From: Bacteroidota bacterium
Lineage (GTDB): Bacteria > Bacteroidota > Bacteroidia > NS11-12g > UBA9320
Reading direction: 5' to 3'
Assembly: GCA_024638525.1 (NCBI GenBank)
Contig: JAHEKB010000107.1
Span: 1-7,572 of the forward strand
DNA: 7,572 nucleotides
Shown here: piece by piece, positions 5,331 through 7,572 of the stretch
Layout: each line of letters opens with the position of its first letter
Position numbering within the stretch: position 1 is the stretch's first letter
Translations under genes and position numbers: made by a program
Notes under the pieces: generated by a model
What the model saw: only the letters and a program-made list of their open reading frames with translations
The model's database searches: none
What the model was told of the DNA's origin: nothing

Positions 5331-7572
5331 CCGAAGGCTCTATTAATGATTTCTTCTTGCTCCCTTTTATGCACGGACATAAATCCTGTTGCTGGACTTG
5401 AGCTTGACCTCCTGCTGATGATATTCAGTGGGCGGGTGTATTCATAGCGCAACATATGAAGCCATGCTCCCATATTCTTTGGCTCCTCTTGTACCCAATT
5501 GAATTTAGCCTTGGGGTATTTTTCGTAAACTTCTTTAATTTGCTTTTCAGGCAAAGGGTACAATTGTTCAATTCGCACTATGGCGACATCCTTGATATTC
5601 TCAGACTGTTGCTTCTCCAATAGATCGTAGTATATCTTTCCACTGCAAAGGTTCACAATTCTGCACGATTTGGGATCTGCGTATTCATCACCAATGACCT
5701 CTTGAAATCCTCCTTTGCTAAAATCTTTGGTAGTGCTCTTACACAGTGGATGTCTCAATAAGCTCTTTGGACTCATCACCACCAAAGGCTTTCTGAAGTC
5801 TCGATGCAGCTGACGCCTCAATACGTGAAAGAAGTTGGCCGGAGTGGTACAATTGACCACTTGCATATTTCCATTGGCAGATAATTGTAAAAAGCGTTCA
5901 AGTCTTGCAGAAGAATGTTCAGGACCCTGACCTTCATACCCGTGTGGTAGCAACATAACTAGCCCGCTGTATCTCTCCCATTTGGTTTCGCCACTGCTGA
6001 TGAACTGATCGATTACCACTTGCGCACCATTGGCAAAATCTCCAAATTGGGCTTCCCAAATGGTTAGTCCATACGGATTGGACATGGAATAACCGTATTC
6101 AAATCCAAGAACCGCTTCTTCCGAAAGGTGAGAGTTATATATCTCAAATTTTGCTTGTTTGTCGCTAATGTGTTGTAAGGGATAGTACTCTTTATCTCCA
6201 TCTTCGCTTTTGACCAGGGCATGTCTATGGGAGAATGTTCCTCGTTCTACATCTTGACCGCTAATCCTAACGGGATAACCTTCTTCTACAAGACTGCCGT
6301 ATGCGAGCAGCTCGCCCATGGCCCAATCAAATTCACCCTTTTCAGTCATGGACAACCTGTCTTTATAGAGTTTGTCCACTTTGCGAATTCTCATGTGATC
6401 GTCCGGAATATGAGCTATGGCTTGTGCAATGCGTTTTACATCTACCGGCTCGATTGATGTATCTGGAGAGGTTTCAAAATCATCTTTTGTGCCTATACGC
6501 AGATCTCCCCAGGTATTTTTTTCCGGTTCATTTTTTATTGGCTCTGATTCATTTCTAACTTCTTCAAGGGTTTCTTGAAGCATGGATTTGAATTGAGTTT
6601 CCAGACTCTTGGCGAGATTTGCTTCAATGGTTCCATTTTCCGCCAATTTCTTAGAGTATATTTCTCTGGGATTGGGATGCTTCGCTATAGCCTTATACAG
6701 CGCCGGTTGCGTAAAACGAGGTTCGTCACCTTCGTTGTGTCCGTACTTGCGGTAGCCTAAAATATCAATAAAGACATCTGAATTGAATCGGTGCTGATAA
6801 TCCAGTGCAAGCTTTATGGTATAGACCAAGGCCTCTACATCGTCTCCATTTACATGGAATACAGGGCATTTTGTGGTCTTGGCGACATCAGTGCAATAGA
6901 TTGAAGTTCTTCCGTCTATATAGTTGGTGGTGAAACCGATTTGATTGTTGGTAACCAAGTGCAAGATTCCACCAACATCATAGGCATCTAAACCAGCCAT
7001 TTGAACCAGTTCGTATATGATGCCCTGACCAGAAATTGCAGCATCGCCATGAATCAATATTGGTGTGATCTTATCTACATCATTCTTGTATTGATGATCT
7101 AATTTAGCTCGGGTTATGCCTTGAACAACCGGGTTGATTGCCTCTAGGTGAGAAGGATTTGGGGCCAGATTTAGTTTGACATTCTTGCCCAAACTGGTTT
7201 TAACTACACTGGTGTAACCCAAATGATATTTAACATCGCCTTCAAAGATGGCATGCTCGTGTGCCCTGCCTTCAAACTCGCTGAAGATCTCTTTATAACT
7301 CTTCTGCATTATGTTGGCAAGCACATTTAATCTGCCTCTGTGCGCCATGCCAATGATAAACTCTTCGATCCCATGCGAAGAGCCCAATTCTATGACCGCA
7401 TCTAAAGCGGGGATTAAGGTTTCCAGGCCTTCCAATGAGAACCTTTTCTGGCCTACGTATTTGGTGTGCAGGAAATTTTCAAAGGCAACAGCTTTGTTTA
7501 ACATCTCCAAGGTCAAACGCTTTTGCTCCAAAGTGAGCTGAGGAGTATTCTTTCTCTCCTCCATTCTTTTTT
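5324..7572 (-). CDS. sucA: 2-oxoglutarate dehydrogenase E1 component (thiamine-diphosphate decarboxylase), partial at N-terminus
   Basis: E1 decarboxylates 2-oxoglutarate with thiamine diphosphate and passes the succinyl group to the lipoyl arm of E2 (SucB) in the cytoplasmic TCA-cycle complex. About 748 residues are visible. Counting from the ATG at 7564: FLHTKYVGQKRFSLEG (31-46), GMAHRGRLNVL (72-82) with the substrate His75, NPSHLE (136-141), the ThDP/Mg motif GDAAISGQG to TNNQIGFTT (173-213), GHNEGDEP (275-282), the transketolase-like pyrimidine part SGQDVERGTFSHRH (435-448), WEAQFGDFANGAQ (503-515), LPHGYEGQGPEHSSARLERF (539-558) and the C-terminal SSSSPATGF (720-728). All core motifs are intact. 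The ATG at 7564 is not the true start: the frame remains open to the window edge and full-length E1 proteins have roughly 180 more N-terminal residues, including the E2-contacting region. The stop TAA (5326-5324) lies within the MATE gene end. No sucB follows. Confidence 0.97.
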   Translation of the reverse strand, partial: KRMEERKNTPQLTLEQKRLTLEMLNKAVAFENFLHTKYVGQKRFSLEGLETLIPALDAVIELGSSHGIEEFIIGMAHRGRLNVLANIMQKSYKEIFSEFEGRAHEHAIFEGDVKYHLGYTSVVKTSLGKNVKLNLAPNPSHLEAINPVVQGITRAKLDHQYKNDVDKITPILIHGDAAISGQGIIYELVQMAGLDAYDVGGILHLVTNNQIGFTTNYIDGRTSIYCTDVAKTTKCPVFHVNGDDVEALVYTIKLALDYQHRFNSDVFIDILGYRKYGHNEGDEPRFTQPALYKAIAKHPNPREIYSKKLAENGTIEANLAKSLETQFKSMLQETLEEVRNESEPIKNEPEKNTWGDLRIGTKDDFETSPDTSIEPVDVKRIAQAIAHIPDDHMRIRKVDKLYKDRLSMTEKGEFDWAMGELLAYGSLVEEGYPVRISGQDVERGTFSHRHALVKSEDGDKEYYPLQHISDKQAKFEIYNSHLSEEAVLGFEYGYSMSNPYGLTIWEAQFGDFANGAQVVIDQFISSGETKWERYSGLVMLLPHGYEGQGPEHSSARLERFLQLSANGNMQVVNCTTPANFFHVLRRQLHRDFRKPLVVMSPKSLLRHPLCKSTTKDFSKGGFQEVIGDEYADPKSCRIVNLCSGKIYYDLLEKQQSENIKDVAIVRIEQLYPLPEKQIKEVYEKYPKAKFNWVQEEPKNMGAWLHMLRYEYTRPLNIISRRSSSSPATGFMSVHKREQEEIINRAFGQ

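Noticed and set aside
7562..7564. ATG as the start of a short 746-residue SucA
   Set aside because: The frame stays open to the window edge and E1 proteins normally have roughly 180 residues before this point; it is an internal Met.
7566..7572. AAAAAAG on the minus strand as a -1 frameshift slippery site
   Set aside because: It has the heptamer sequence, but the codon phase is wrong for A AAA AAG in the sucA frame, and there is no reason to expect frameshifting.

Overview
The window looks like chromosomal DNA of a free-living Bacteroidota bacterium, probably in the Flavobacteriia/Saprospiria sphere; rank below phylum is a guess. The signs are signal peptides ending in the phylum-typical ...SQ or ...AQ, a PorV/PorQ-family outer-membrane protein, a DUF4468 protein, near-absent Shine-Dalgarno sequences, and -7-like elements resembling the Bacteroidota TAnnTTTG promoter. 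Base composition is even and moderately AT-rich. I see no mobile element, CRISPR array, tRNA or rRNA, and no gap over 300 bases without a gene.

Layout. Bases 1-2847 hold four genes on the minus strand that probably form one transcription unit, read from right to left: a small protein resembling the acyl-carrier-protein phosphodiesterase AcpH (GTG start at 2847), a PorV2-like outer-membrane protein, an AlkD-type DNA alkylation repair protein, and an OmpA-domain protein cut by the window edge. The first three are separated by 5 bp each. The fourth follows a 67-bp spacer that can fold. A 93-bp divergent region with a perfect 17-bp palindrome separates this unit from a plus-strand gene for a secreted DUF4468 protein (2941-3480). 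That gene converges, with only 3 bp between stop codons, on a minus-strand DoxX-family membrane protein (3484-3888). The DoxX gene is divergent from a MATE-family efflux transporter (3966-5330, plus) across a short region with four TGAGC-type half-sites. The MATE gene overlaps tail-to-tail by 7 bp with the last gene, the E1 component of 2-oxoglutarate dehydrogenase (sucA, minus), whose N-terminal part lies beyond the right edge.

How the genes relate. The functions are mostly housekeeping or envelope: TCA cycle (SucA), outer membrane and periplasm (PorV2-like, OmpA-like, DUF4468), inner membrane (DoxX, MATE) and DNA repair (AlkD-like). They do not form one pathway that I can recognise. I found no convincing new defence, secretion or biosynthetic system. 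The observations most worth a second look are the AcpH-like/PorV2-like/AlkD-like gene coupling, the two divergent control regions, the structured spacer before the OmpA-like gene, promoter-like elements placed almost on top of start codons, and the absence of sucB downstream of sucA.
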